Source: Lindgomyces ingoldianus (lineage: Eukaryota > Ascomycota > Dothideomycetes > Pleosporales > Lindgomycetaceae). Taken from it: a stretch of DNA of 64,000 nt. Below, piece after piece: positions 42,344 through 53,848 of the stretch. Below the pieces are notes generated by a model. It searched no databases. It was not told the DNA's origin and worked only from the letters and a program-made list of their open reading frames with translations. The translations under genes and the position numbers were made by a program. How positions within the stretch are numbered: position 1 is the first letter of the stretch; each line of letters opens with the position of its first letter. The DNA lies in NCBI RefSeq assembly GCF_010093535.1, contig NW_022985217.1, forward strand, positions 66,553 through 130,552. Direction: 5' to 3'.

Positions 42344-45230
42344 AGTGTGTATTTGGTTAGAAGCTTGAGAAAAGGAAGAGAAAAGGCTACCTGATGTGAC
42401 CGAGAGGGGTATGGAGGGGTATTAAAGCTCCTGGAAATGTTCAATTGAAGAACGCAACGCGACCGCCAGAAATAAAAAAAATCTATCCGGCAAACTCTTG
42501 TGTCTATGCCTACCATGGAATAATCAATCAGGCTATCTTACCACCATGGAAATTTAAGCCCCTCTCTAGCATAACGAGGCCTAACAATTAAAGCCTCTTA
42601 TCGCCGATAACAGCTTTCCTCGGATTCTGAGAACCAATGCGGTTAGCGCGGCCATGTCCCCACCTCCACGCGTCTGCACAATCCCTCTGTTCGGATCCAC
42701 AGGCACTCGCCGAACATTCTTTCCATCGGCGCTGTCACGCTGCGTGTTTCTCCGCATGGGATCTCTTTGGGTGCGGAGTTGTTGGAAACCGTACTGGCTG
42801 TGGTGAGTCGACCTACTCCGTACACAGCAAGTCCATGCGGTGGAAGTTGTTCAGTAATTCAAGTGCGGACTCCTGCATACGACCGAAACATTGCACCCTT
42901 CTCTATCTGTGCTTGCATTGTCCAGCCTGTGGCAATTGTCCTTGTCTATCTCAATGGATACTTACACATCGCAGTGTTCATTAATTGAGGAGTTATTTAG
43001 CTTGAAGCCTTACCGTACCTACTCCAGGACTTCAGGTACACCAATCTTGGATCCATTTCAATAGCGAAGGTGAAATTTCAATATCTTGTCACCCTCGGGT
43101 TCAGTTACGTAGAGGAGTGCTCGATGGCTACTACCACGGGAGGGGCTGACTTGATCGCAAATTTGAGAGGTCTCTGGGCACTTGCAATAATATGTCTTCC
43201 AAGGCCCAGAGAGAAGGTCACGATTAGGTTCTAGTAGTATCTTTCTGTTCATGCTGTAAATTTCTTGAGCTACGGGGATGATACCCACTCCTGGTTGAAA
43301 CTTTTACCATGATTGCGAGGCTGACCCTACTTTGGAAGCGTTCATAACGCAGTAATTAGTCAGTTAGAAATAGCTAATAGAGCGAGTACCAATGACCATG
43401 AACCCCGCAGCATTCGTAAGTCTTTCCTACATAATTTAAGCCTCCCATGGCTTGCTGTCAACTCAGCATTTCCGTTTGCATCTCCCTCTTGTACCTCCTG
43501 CTCTCGCAATTCAAGGGGCAGTGTTCTCACTAGGGGTTACTGGGCTTCTTGTACCCGCATTCGTGTACGCTTCTAAAGCATCCCACACTCGCGGCAACGA
43601 TGATGCCAATGGATTTCCTAATACATTGCCTTCAATGAAACGGTTTCGGCCTCTGTCTCATATCCTGTGAACGTGAGCAACACCTGCAAATCCACGACCC
43701 TTAGATCCTATGATAACTCATGTCTCTACGTCTTGAATCCATATTGGGACACAAATCCTTTCTTCTTTGAACTCTACCACCTGGCATCTGAAAGCGAGAT
43801 CCCAATTATAGGTAGCTTTACGGAGGACAGGTCTACAACCGACTTTGCTAGTTCTGCGTAGCGTATGCCTGCTGGAGCGACGATGGAACGCCTTACGGAT
43901 TCCTCGAGACGAAGTTGCATTACATACCCAAAATCATTCTGAATCTGATGAAAGCAGCTGGGAAGCAGAGCCAAAATGGAAATGAGGCTTGATACGAGGT
44001 GACAGGGAACAAGAAGAGTTGTAACAAAAACAGTACTTGGCGAGCCACTTTTAACAAAATAGATGTGGATAACGGATGTTACACAAACAGTCTCGATTAA
44101 GAAGACAATTTTGTTTGGTGGGTGTCCCCATTGATTTGCAGCCACAAAGCTCTCTAACAATGTCCCTAAGAACGACACAGTCTGATGGAACTACACCATA
44201 AACTTTTCAAATTCGTCAAGAACATCTTCGATAAAGACCAATACCTCTTGCAGCTCCATGGAGATCACCTTCTCGAGAGAACAGATTATGAACACAAGTT
44301 AGCCGAATATCGAACTTACATCCAACCCCACTAAGCCTCAGTTCAGATACAGCAACGACAGTGAGGTCCGCTTTAGAGATCGCTCTGGAGTGTGGCAAGC
44401 AGAAGCAACTAAATTCTTATCCTCTGGCATTTCGATCAGCTGTACAAGGTTACCAACTTCTGCATCATTTTCTATTTTCACGGGGACCCAGACCTCAACC
44501 TCGGCCCAACCTCCCAACATTGGTGGTGCCATTCAAACGGAGATGCCAAACTCTCTTCTAGGTCTTGTTCTGGCTTTTGGTAGCTTGCTTGTATTCCAGA
44601 GGCTAATTATGCCTTGTATCAATCTTCTGGTCACTCTTAAACTCGTTGCTTCAAAACAGTGTATTCAGTTCAGTGTCACAAATTTGACTGTAAGTCTGGT
44701 ACAGTCTCTCCCTTTCAAGATATTCGACTAGGCTTCTTATTTCATTTCCAACGGTAACATAGAACAAGACTAGGGAAAAGCCAACATGTTCAACATCTTG
44801 CTAGAATCAATGAGAACATCAATTAAATGTACACTTCTGTCCTGATTTGTCTTCATGTCACGTCGTGCGAAGGGATGCAGATCATGCATGGGTTGCTCAA
44901 TTGAGCCTAGCGTGGCTCTTGTCCTGACTCAGACTGGCGAATGGCACTACCACGCACGGTGCCTTGCAACTTGCATCGTCCCGAACTTCATGTCAAAGAT
45001 AATGATAACTCTAGATCGTGTCGTGCTGCGTCAAAAGAGGCAATCACAGTCAAAATTATTATACCTTTCCTAATAAGAACTGAACCAAACAGTTATTTTA
45101 TTGAATGAGGAGACCTTTAGCTACCTTTAGCTCCTGTATCAGTTGACGTAAACATCCTCAACTGATGCTGCCTCTTTAATCAATCCTGCTTGCCTCACTC
45201 TACTGAGTATACCTGCCATTTCAATATTTA
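42344..45230. other. Unassigned region with decayed open frames
   Basis: No intact gene. On the minus strand, a 134-codon frame at 43774-44178 encodes two hydrophobic segments, and nearby frames at 43058-43288, 44216-44398 and 44338-44532 could be fragments of one decayed gene. Stops and frame changes separate them and I recognise no family. A plus-strand hydrophobic frame lies at 43452-43670. Composition is slightly AT-rich. Confidence 0.4.
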
Positions 45231-45269
45231 CAGGGTTCGAATATACACACAGAACATTCAGATCGGGTC

Positions 45270-46378
45270 AGCGACCCGACCTCGAGGCCCTAAAAAACTT
45301 CCGCCTTACGTGCAAGACCCTTGATCTAATCGTATCTCGCATTCTCTTCTCCTCAACCTTTATCTCAGTAAGCTCCATCCTCCTGAGAGATGTAGGCCGT
45401 CTCAAGAAAAGGGTTGATGATATAATTTCAGCGAGAGGGAACCTTGTTCCAGTTGTGAAGAAACTGCTCTTCGCTCTTACTCACAAAAATTATTTCAATG
45501 ACCATAGTCATGAATTCAAGGATCTACACGAGCGTTATGATCAGCTGGTTGCTAGTCTCCCGGCACTTTTAATGGCACTTCCAAATCCTGAAGCTCTGTA
45601 CTTGGACATTTGCCACTGGGAGAGTAACGATTCTCCGGTAGCAATCAACACCCCGAGAGTAGAGTGCCTTGCATACGGGCTGGTAACAGCGCTTTCAGAT
45701 CGAAACCTAGACAATTTGAACAACCTCTATCTCACTCTACCATGCACCCGCGACTTTGGTATTCTTTTCAGGAACGTCCCGGACGCTGTGTTTGGGCGCC
45801 TCAAACATTTCTTCGCCGCGGTAGCTGATGGAACCGGTCCAGGCGGTTCCGATGATAACCAATTCAGGTTTCTCATCGACAGTCTTGCTGAGGAGGTCAC
45901 ATTTGCCAATACCCTAACCTCCAGAAAATTTTATCCAAATCTGCGCGAGCAAGAAGGCTGTTCGGTTTTGTCTCGAAATATATCAGCTTAACCTCGCTGG
46001 GCATTGACTGCACAGCGTTTGCTACTCCACCACTTCCATTGGTCACACAAATTCAATAGCCTAGAAACACTGTACCTAAGAAGGTTTGAAGCCGCTGCCG
46101 AAAGCCTTATTCGCATCATGTCACTGCCATCAGGCCCAGACAACTTGTTCTAGCTATCACGCATTGAGTTTTATCAAGCGCAGATTACAAGTGGTACATG
46201 GAAAGAAGTCTTAAATCACATGATGACTATATCTTGGCTCAAATACTTCCAAGCGTATTCTCTCGATTATGCCCTGAAAAGTAAATCGGGTCGTTTCCGG
46301 TGCTACAGTGGCATATATGACCTAGGGAATAAACCGACGGTTCTTACCAGGCGCGCAGAAGATAGGGAAGCTTTGTAA
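45270..46378 (+). pseudogene. F-box/LRR-type protein pseudogene
   Basis: One frame reads through about 370 codons with in-frame stops at 45989-45991 (TAA), 46151-46153 (TAG) and 46376-46378 (TAA). It has no start codon and no F-box at its N-terminus. The opening LEALKNFRLTCKTLDLIVSRILFSS is the segment that directly follows the F-box in many fungal F-box proteins. After the first stop the same frame continues as LETLYLRRFEAA and then LSRIEFYQAQITSGTWKEVL, again typical of this class. The stop at 46151 probably replaced a Trp codon, as a G-to-A change gives. F-box proteins act in SCF ubiquitin ligases; this copy is dead. Confidence is high for the decay and moderate for the family. Confidence 0.7.
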
Positions 46379-47066
46379 ATTTTGTTGATCTACTGATCCA
46401 AAGAGCTGGGGGAAAAGAAGAGTATCCACACGATCCTTATGTTTTGAGTTTTTCTAGGCTGTTGTATGGGCAAAAGTAGATGGAAGGCTGTCATATTGGG
46501 TATTCCATTAGCTGGCTCTCAGTTCCACCGGCCCGGGTATCTTGGATCCCCCTTTCCTCTCCAGAATTCTACGAAGACCTTGTCAGCTGTTTCTTATCCC
46601 TCTTGCCCACCACAACCACCTCGTGGGGCTGTGTACCCTTACAAGCGGGACAAAACCCTGGCTTCGCAACTCCGCCTAGCCCCAGAGGCTCCCATGGAGT
46701 TCTATCTGCGCAGGCACAACAGTTCCGAACAGCTGTCAGCTGACAACCGCTGCAAAGCTTGTGCATACAGGAGATAAACTTTAGAGTAGGGTAAGATGTG
46801 GATTCAGCCTTTGATTGCTGTAAGAGAAGTGGTTTTCCGATCTTCATAATGTAGAAAAGTTGTTAATATTCTATCCACATATATTTGCTAAAATATGCTC
46901 ATCTCAACTGGCCAGGCTCCAGCTATCATCGTGGCGTTAGCCGGATGAGGCTATGCTCTGGAGTCCCACTAACCGCATCTGTTCGCAGCCTGAAACATTT
47001 GACTAACTTTCTTTCTCACTAAATGATTCTATTACATTGTCTTCCGTGCCACATATATAAGATTCG
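46379..47066. other. Intergenic
   Basis: No convincing gene. A Cys-rich 92-codon minus-strand frame (46569-46847) has several CxxC-like pairs but no family resemblance. Repeated short frames cover both strands. Confidence 0.4.
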
Positions 47067-47948
47067 TTATTCCTCTAGTAGGACACAGTATGCTCCTTCG
47101 AGCGCATCGTCGCCTTCATTCCCTTCCTCAACGCCAGCCTGAATTACTTCCTTGACTTCCAATCCAAATGATTCACCATGAACTTCCTCTCCCAGGCCCT
47201 CCACTTCAATCTCTTCCTCATCAATCATGCCATCCCCATCCAGCTTGTTATGGAGGCCAAACAGTGCACCCTTATTAAACGCGCGTGTGCTCTTTACTCC
47301 ACCCTTCCTCCTCACCCTAATCTCCCTAACTCTAAACGCAAACACAAAATCATCCTGCTGCTCACTCCGTCTCCCAACAACTTCGTTCTTCTTCCACTTC
47401 GCCTCTGGACCTAGACTAATTGGCACTCCAGTCCAGGCAGTCGCATCAACACCGACCGATATAAACAAGCCCCTCTCTTCCAAACTCTCCCGAAAAGTCG
47501 TGGCTCCAGATGCTATCATTACTCCCGTGATCATATAAATCTTTTCGCGCCACCGATTCTCAATGATATAGTGTCTCACTTGTTCCGCCTGCACGCTTTT
47601 CTCAATGAACGCCTGGCTTGGCACAAACGACATGGTGCACATATTGTCTACGCTCCATGCTTCATTGATCTCGGATTTTGAGGTTACGCTAATGTCACCG
47701 CCAACACTGAGAATCATTTGTAGGAAAGATGTCCAGATTCCAAAGCGTGATGACGATGTGCGGACATGGGAGCCCGACCAGTTCTTCTCGTTGAATGAGC
47801 TGATTTCGTGCGACTCTGGGACGGAAGGGATGTGGAGGGGTTCGTCGGGAAGGGTTGGGGAGGGGATGATGCCGCCCAGTCGGATGGGGCCGGAGGGTGG
47901 GTAGGGGCGGGGTGGAGTGAGAAAGTAGGTCGGTTTAATGCTAGACAT
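47067..47948 (-). CDS. Ascomycete protein of unknown function; candidate gasdermin-like pore former
   Basis: 293 residues in one exon. The family is a widespread ascomycete one with an opening TYFL.P...GPI.LG.II..P. In order there are: GPIRLGGIIPSP (20-31), a segment rich in aromatic and polar residues, SVGGDISVTSKSE (81-93), an amphipathic stretch (105-130), IYMITGVMIASG (137-148), ISVGVDA...VPISLGPE (163-182), and DFVFAFRVREIRV (200-212). This order parallels the gasdermin N-domain: KDIL-type segment, Ser/Thr strand, YVVTEV strand, then LAFRV.QL strand. Residues 240-285 are very acidic and could be a removable inhibitory tail. The resemblance is my inference from motif order; no search was possible. 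It shares a locus with a subtilisin-domain gene, as fungal gasdermins often do. A non-gasdermin beta-protein is the alternative. Confidence 0.5.
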   Translation of the reverse strand: MSSIKPTYFLTPPRPYPPSGPIRLGGIIPSPTLPDEPLHIPSVPESHEISSFNEKNWSGSHVRTSSSRFGIWTSFLQMILSVGGDISVTSKSEINEAWSVDNMCTMSFVPSQAFIEKSVQAEQVRHYIIENRWREKIYMITGVMIASGATTFRESLEERGLFISVGVDATAWTGVPISLGPEAKWKKNEVVGRRSEQQDDFVFAFRVREIRVRRKGGVKSTRAFNKGALFGLHNKLDGDGMIDEEEIEVEGLGEEVHGESFGLEVKEVIQAGVEEGNEGDDALEGAYCVLLEE

Positions 47949-48340
47949 GGTTTACTGAGTGAGTGAGGAATAGAGAGAGATGAGCGGATTGAGTTGAGCA
48001 AACGGGATCATAGTTTGGTTATGTGATATCGGGCTGAGGTTGAGGCTGAGGGGTGCATGTTGCAGGTATTTCTGTGCATGGATTGGCCGCCTCTGGCTGA
48101 GCCTTGCGGGGTACGAGGAGTTGGCCCCATCGTACAGAAACTACGTGCTTAATTTAATTACCATAAAATGAGGTGAGAAGAACGTAATGGCTTCAAACCG
48201 TAGGATAACTAGGTCAGGCAAACGGGACAAGATATCATGATAAAACTAATATGAGAAAAAAAGTTTATACCACCACCCATATGTATTAGGTGGTAATTGC
48301 AAAGCCAGCGACATTTTACAGTATGAACAACACTAGAAAA

Positions 48341-49335
48341 CTATCTAGTAATTCCCCCAAAATCGCCTGGGACTGCAATTCGATATCGACCAGAAATATT
48401 CAGTTCCCTAATTTCCACCCCATCGTCATGTCGCCTTGACTAAGTAAACTGTTAGCGTTCTGCTGACAAAACCTCGAGTATGTACGTACGCTTCGCCGTC
48501 TTCTACCGCTTGATACTGACTCGTCGTCGTAAGGCTGATGTCCCCTCTGGCGTGGTGCCCTCCTTGCTGGTCTAACAATCAATGCTGGTCTGCCTTCAAC
48601 CTCCGCTACCCTTGTGCCTCGGCGAGACAATCGGCCAGGCTGGGGCTCAGCCTCGCGGATATGCGGCTGGATATTATGGACTGGCTGAGGAAAGATGTTT
48701 GGAGGCGGAGGCGGAGGGTGAGGAGGCAGTTGGTGAGGTCCTGGGTATAGAGGATGTTGTGGTGGAGGCAGAGGCAGTTGGTAAGGTCCTGGGTATAGAG
48801 GATGTTGTGGTGGAGGCGGAAGGTTTGCAAGTGGAGGAGGAAGGTTTACAGGTGGAGGGGGAAGGTTTCCAGGTGGAGGGGGAAAGTTTCCAGGTGGGTT
48901 TACAGGTGGAGGCGGTGGAGGAGGCGGTGGAGGAGGCGGTGGAGGTGGTGGTGGAGGTGGTGGTGGCGGAGGGTTTGGATTAGGCCTAGGTGGCCGTGGT
49001 CGAGGAGATTGTGGTGGACTCCGAGACGAAGAGCGACTTGAAGTTCCCTTGCTACCTCGTCGGCAGAAGCAGCAGACAACAGTTAGAAGTATGAAGGCGG
49101 TCAGTGACCCCACAATAACCCCACCAACTACTGGACCAGGTGGATGTTCTATGTCAGAGTTCGAGATGACGCCAAGCGCAGTCGCGACATTGCTGCTGGC
49201 TATTGATGTGGGTCTGGATACAGTTGTTGTGATTTTAGTTGAAGGCTCGTTCGTCTGCACGAATAGCGATGAGGCTCTGCTGGGCAGTGGTGTTGTCCAT
49301 GTGGGATTCCGACGCGCAACTGCAATCACAGGCAT
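48341..49335 (-). CDS. Single-pass membrane protein with polyproline cytosolic tail
   Basis: Two exons (49335-48490 and 48439-48341) give 314 residues. A 50-nt intron with a gtacgtac donor and gctaac branch is in phase 0, and splicing replaces a read-through tail with one ending VPGDFGGITR. The short Ser/Thr-rich N-terminal region (about 1-65) is followed by one strong hydrophobic helix (GPVVGGVIVGSLTAFILLTV, about 67-87) and a Cys/Arg stop-transfer (CCFCRRG). The tail holds a run of over 20 prolines, then repeated NLPPPP-type units and a duplicated HPLYPGP.QLP block. The C-terminus is Arg-rich. The layout resembles fungal stress-sensor-like membrane proteins with SH3/WW ligand tails; function is unknown. 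It lies on the same strand as the candidate gasdermin and head-to-head with the TPR-subtilisin gene. Confidence 0.75.
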
Positions 49336-49634
49336 ATGTATTGCCTATTTACATTGCATTGGATCTGTTAGGCCCTCCTGACTGCTAATGAAAGCACAAG
49401 GCATCAGGCTGGTTGCCATCACCAAGGGCTGAGCCGCTGCGCAATGCTAGGAGTGTGAATTTGGGGAGGCTGGGGAGGAAACAAATTGGCCAGTTGTAAG
49501 CTCTCATTTGTACGTCGGGTAAACTTTCCAAGGTTGTGTGTGGTTTGGCCCCCAACATGGTGGCCTGCTCACCGGTGGAGCACTTCAACCTCGTTTGTAG
49601 ACTTCTTTCTCGTCCGACAACCCTTGGAATCAAA
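49336..49634. promoter_or_regulatory. Divergent promoter between membrane protein and TPR-subtilisin genes
   Basis: 299 bp separate the two divergent start codons. No specific element was recognised. Confidence 0.4.
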
Positions 49635-52600
49635 ATGACGGTAGAAGAAGACATCGAAAAGTTACTACAGGAAGGAGAGCGGTATGAAGAGAAGGCAAAC
49701 ATCGAGGTTGCTTCCAATGCACCAAAGAACTACGCCATGGCGGCTCAAGCATACGAGCAGGCAGCTGTCCTTGCCGAAGGCAAAGTAGGTCCCAACGATA
49801 AGGGCACTTTAACGATACGCGATCGATGGGCGGTTAGTCTAAAAGAAGCGGGCGATCTCGAATCATCAATCAGTTGCAATAAGATAAATATCGAACGACA
49901 CAAGAAAGCTCACGGGCCGCACAATGAGACGACTCTAGAGTCTCAAAGAGAACTTGCAGATACTTACCTCAGATCCTCTAATGTCACTGAAGCTATTAAG
50001 GTTTACGATTCCATCGTTTCTTCCGTCACGAAAGCAAAAGCTTCGACGCATGTTCTATGCCAGGATCGGATCAATCTCGCTGCAGCATTGTTCCAATCCA
50101 ATGAATTTCAAAATATCACGAGGGCAGTCAATATCAACGTGCAGACACTGGCGACTGCAGCGCAAGCCTTTGGGTTGGATCATATCGAAACTTGCACAAT
50201 TCGGTATAATCTTGGAATTGAGTTGATGAAGCTCAAGAAGCATAGTGACGCAATGGAAAGGTTCCAGAAGAATGTGGAACTCTTACAGAAGGAAACATGT
50301 CAATGTAAAGGGGATCCCGAGTACACTACTATTATCCAAAATTCTGAACGATCGCTAAAAAGTTGTGTGAAGAGGATCGAACGGGAGAGAATGGAGAAGG
50401 AGAGGATTGAGAGGGAGAGGATTGAGAAGGAGAAGATTGAGAAGGAGAGGATTGAGAAGGAGAGGATCGANNNNNNNNNNNNNNNNNNNNNNNNNNNNNN
50501 NNNNNNNNNNNNNNNNNNNNNNNNNNNNNNNNNNNNNNNNNNNNNNNNNNNNNNNNNNNNNNNNNNNNNNNNNNNNNNNNNNNNNNNNNNNNNNNNNNNN
50601 NNNNNNNNNNNNNNNNNNNNNNNNNNNNNNNNNNNNNNNNNNNNNNNNNNNNNNNNNNNNNNNNNNNNNNNNNNNNNNNNNNNNNNNNNNNNNNNNNNNN
50701 NNNNNNNNNNNNNNNNNNNNNNNNNNNNNNNNNNNNNNNNNNNNNNNNNNNNNNNNNNNNNNNNNNNNNNNNNNNNNNNNNNNNNNNNNNNNNNNNNNNN
50801 NNNNNNNNNNNNNNNNNNNNNNNNNNNNNNNNNNNNNNNNNNNNNNNNNNNNNNNNNNNNNNNNNNNNNNNNNNNNNNNNNNNNNNNNNNNNNNNNNNNN
50901 NNNNNNNNNNNNNNNNNNNNNNNNNNNNNNNNNNNNNNNNNNNNNNNNNNNNNNNNNNNNNNNNNNNNNNNNNNNNNNNNNNNNNNNNNNNNNNNNNNNN
51001 NNNNNNNNNNNNNNNNNNNNNNNNNNNNNNNNNNNNNNNNNNNNNNNNNNNNNNNNNNNNNNNNNNNNNNNNNNNNNNNNNNNNNNNNNNNNNNNNNNNN
51101 NNNNNNNNNNNNNNNNNNNNNNNNNNNNNNNNNNNNNNNNNNNNNNNNNNNNNNNNNNNNNNNNNNNNNNNNNNNNNNNNNNNNNNNNNGAGAGAAGAGA
51201 GAAGGAGAGAAGAGAGAAGGAGAGAAGAGAGAAGGAGAGGATTGAGAAGGATATAATCGAGAAAGTCGAACAAGAGAGGCTTGAGCAGGACAGGCTTGAG
51301 CAGGAGAGTATCGAGAAAGAGCGAACTGAGAAGGAGATGATGGAGAATGTCGAGCAAGTGAGACTTGAAATGGAAAAGGTCAAGAGAGGAGACCATGGCG
51401 GGCCTGGGAAGGCTGAACAGGAAAAACTTGAGAGAAAGAAGCGGACGAAGCTTGAAAAAGTGAGACGAGAAAATGAGCAATGCAACCAAGAAAACATTAT
51501 GATACAAGAATCAGAAGAGGGTGGATTGGGGATATCTAGTGTCACACAGCACGAGGTAACACCCAAAGAACGTGAGGCGCTACCTGTTTCAGACAGACTC
51601 CATGAGCCTGATAGATCAGCTCCTAAAAAGCAGGATCCAACAGGAGTGTCAGCCGGGAAGAGTCCAGTAGACGATAGAGGCATGTCGTCGGGTGGGAAAG
51701 ATATCATCAGGAATGGAGAATCAAATACGACGACTGGAGGACTCCTACAAAGATTAAGAGCAATCTCTGATTTTACGTCCAAAGCAACCGGAATGATCCA
51801 TCGAGGTGGTTCATATATTGTAGGCAACCAAAGCAGCTTGGCTGCCATGGAAACGGCCAAGTCAGCAGAAACCGAAAGCCAGTTTTCCAACGTAGTTAGG
51901 GACAAAACGGAGATGGGCTCTTCCAGTGGTCGGCCGAGCTCGCTCATCTTGAGCTTGGAAACTGGCCGGCAGTCCAGCAGAAGCGGGTCAACGAGAGAAA
52001 GCGAAGTAGTTGGGGCGCTAACCCACATACATCCTATTCCGACAGTTAGCGTAGGACCTGATGCCGTCGATCGGGGAAGGTGGAGTATCCCTGGGGCTTG
52101 GGAAGAAGAATCTGAGGATCAACAGATACGAGATATAAGGAGGGCTCGTTCAGATGATGACTTGGCTGGATCTGTTTCACGTCGGACCTTAAGTGCTACA
52201 AGACAAGTACGATCATCGTCAATTCAACCACCAAGGGCACGAATATCGCCGCCAGACCATAGATTGAGCTCGTAAGTCTCACTGCTAATATTGAATGGGC
52301 GTTACTAATAAATCGTAGTGCCGAAATTAAAGCAGACAGCTGGTTTGCTGAGCTTAAGAGAGATGCTCACACTTTTCTTGACAAGTACAGAGACGATGGG
52401 TACGTCAACAAATCATCCCGTGCCGTCAAAATTGCAATCTTGGACACCGGAATTGCGAAGAGAGCCACTAGGGAGATGCCAATCCCTCCCTTGATTAGCC
52501 TATGTGGACCTCGGGTGAAATTAGGAAAGGTTGTCGACAAGTCGTTGCCCCCATATGATGACACAGACGGCCACGGAACGCACGCCGCCGGTCTGATCCT

Positions 52601-53414
52601 GAAAGTGTGTCCATATTCGACCATATGGGTTTATCGCATCGTGCGAGGTCCTAGTGAATCGATTAAGACACAGTACGTTACGGAGGCCCTCGCCGACGCC
52701 GTAGATAAGAAGAAAGTGGATATTGTTACGATGTCCTTTGGATGGGAAGAGGACAGTGATGAAGAACTCCGCAAGGTGATCGATCGAGCAAAAAGCCAAA
52801 AGGTGCTGTTGTTTGCCGCTAGCTCTAACGAAGGGATTCGTAGAGGCATGGCATATCCGGCCCGAGCGGACGAAGTAATCGCAGTTGATGCTGCGGATGG
52901 GTTTGGGTTGCCCTCAAGATTTAACCCGCCCCAAGAAGGGGAAAAGCAACGATTCACAGCGCTGGGTGAAGCTGTGGAGTCTTCGTATCCTACGCAGCTT
53001 GCAGAAGAGGGGCAAACTCGAGGATGGAAGAGGATGTCTGGAACTTCATGCGCCACTCCGATCGCAGCAGCTATAGCTGGACTCATCCTAGAATTCTCTC
53101 GACAACGACCTCTCTGCTTTGATCCATCTGTTGAAGCCCATCTTAAATCCGTGGCGGGCATGCGGGAAGTTTTTAGCAAATTGTTCTCTCAGAAAACGGC
53201 AGAGAGCTCACATTTCAGACACCTGGACCCGAACACTGTATTTTACTGCAATTCCGAGTTCGAGGAAGGTGGTGAATGGTGTCAGAATTCAAGTCCGAGG
53301 TTGAACGCTGCGAATAGTATTGTTGAGTGTTTGAGGAAGAGGTTTTCGCGAAAGATAGGGTCTTTGATGAATGAGAAGATTCAAGAAGAATGGAGCAGAC
53401 GAAGCCAAGTATAA
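49635..53414 (+). CDS. TPR - charged coiled coil - subtilisin-like (S8) protease protein (gap inside)
   Basis: The start is taken at 49635 (MTVEEDIEKLL); the frame is open 33 codons further up. Residues 1-250 form kinesin-light-chain-like TPRs (YAMAAQAYEQAAVLAEGK, LGIELMKLKKHSDAMERFQKN). A repeat of Glu/Arg/Lys pentamers such as ERIEK follows and enters the N gap (50471-51189). After the gap, REKER-type repeats lead into a Ser-rich linker. A 47-nt intron (52272-52318, branch gttactaataa) joins 51190-52271 to 52319-53414. The S8 domain has Asp (ILDTG, codon 52443), His (DGHGTHAAG, codon 52572), oxyanion Asn (ASSNEG, codon 52827) and Ser (GTSCATP, codon 53046). There is no signal peptide, so it is probably cytosolic. 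The frames on the two sides of the gap differ, so the gap length is not exact. It may activate the candidate gasdermin nearby. Confidence 0.85.
50471..51189. other. Assembly gap (719 Ns) in a coding repeat
   Basis: Both sides are near-identical purine-rich repeats coding for E/R/K units, so the gap reflects a collapsed tandem repeat. The coding frame before the gap (position mod 3 = 0) and after it (mod 3 = 1) do not agree, so the true length must differ from 719 or hide an intron. Confidence 0.97.
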
Positions 53415-53848
53415 TATGCACGGAAACGAAGGATGTGGGCGCGCAACGGAGACGTTCTCCAAAATTCTCTCACAAGTGACACTGGAGGGTTAAGCTTGGA
53501 TTTAGAGGGGACTTCTGGAGTGTGATTACATAAATCACACTCGCGCGAAACTCGGTGTGACACAAGAGCCACGACATTTGCCTCCGTCAATCGAAACGGG
53601 TGCATTCACACACTCTGCCAATCATGTTTCTTTGGACTCTTTAAGATACTTGTATCTGCATTGGCCAACGAGGAGCCGGAGCTCGAGATATCAATAAAGT
53701 CCCGGTTTGCTGCAGAACTGAATCGCTCTTCACCCGCATCCAGATACAATGGGAGCATCGAACATCTAGGCTGGAGCTCTTCAATGTCAACAGCATCGTC
53801 GCTATCGCCACCGAGACCCCTTACTCCAGCAGGTGATGGCTAAAGCTT

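Noticed and set aside
44855..45073. Small Cys-containing plus-strand ORF
   Set aside because: 72 codons without family resemblance, in decayed sequence.
50332..52028. Long minus-strand open frames rich in Ser/Leu across the gap
   Set aside because: They are the antisense of the purine-rich E/R/K repeat plus N characters; no domains, and the plus strand carries the clear TPR-subtilisin gene.
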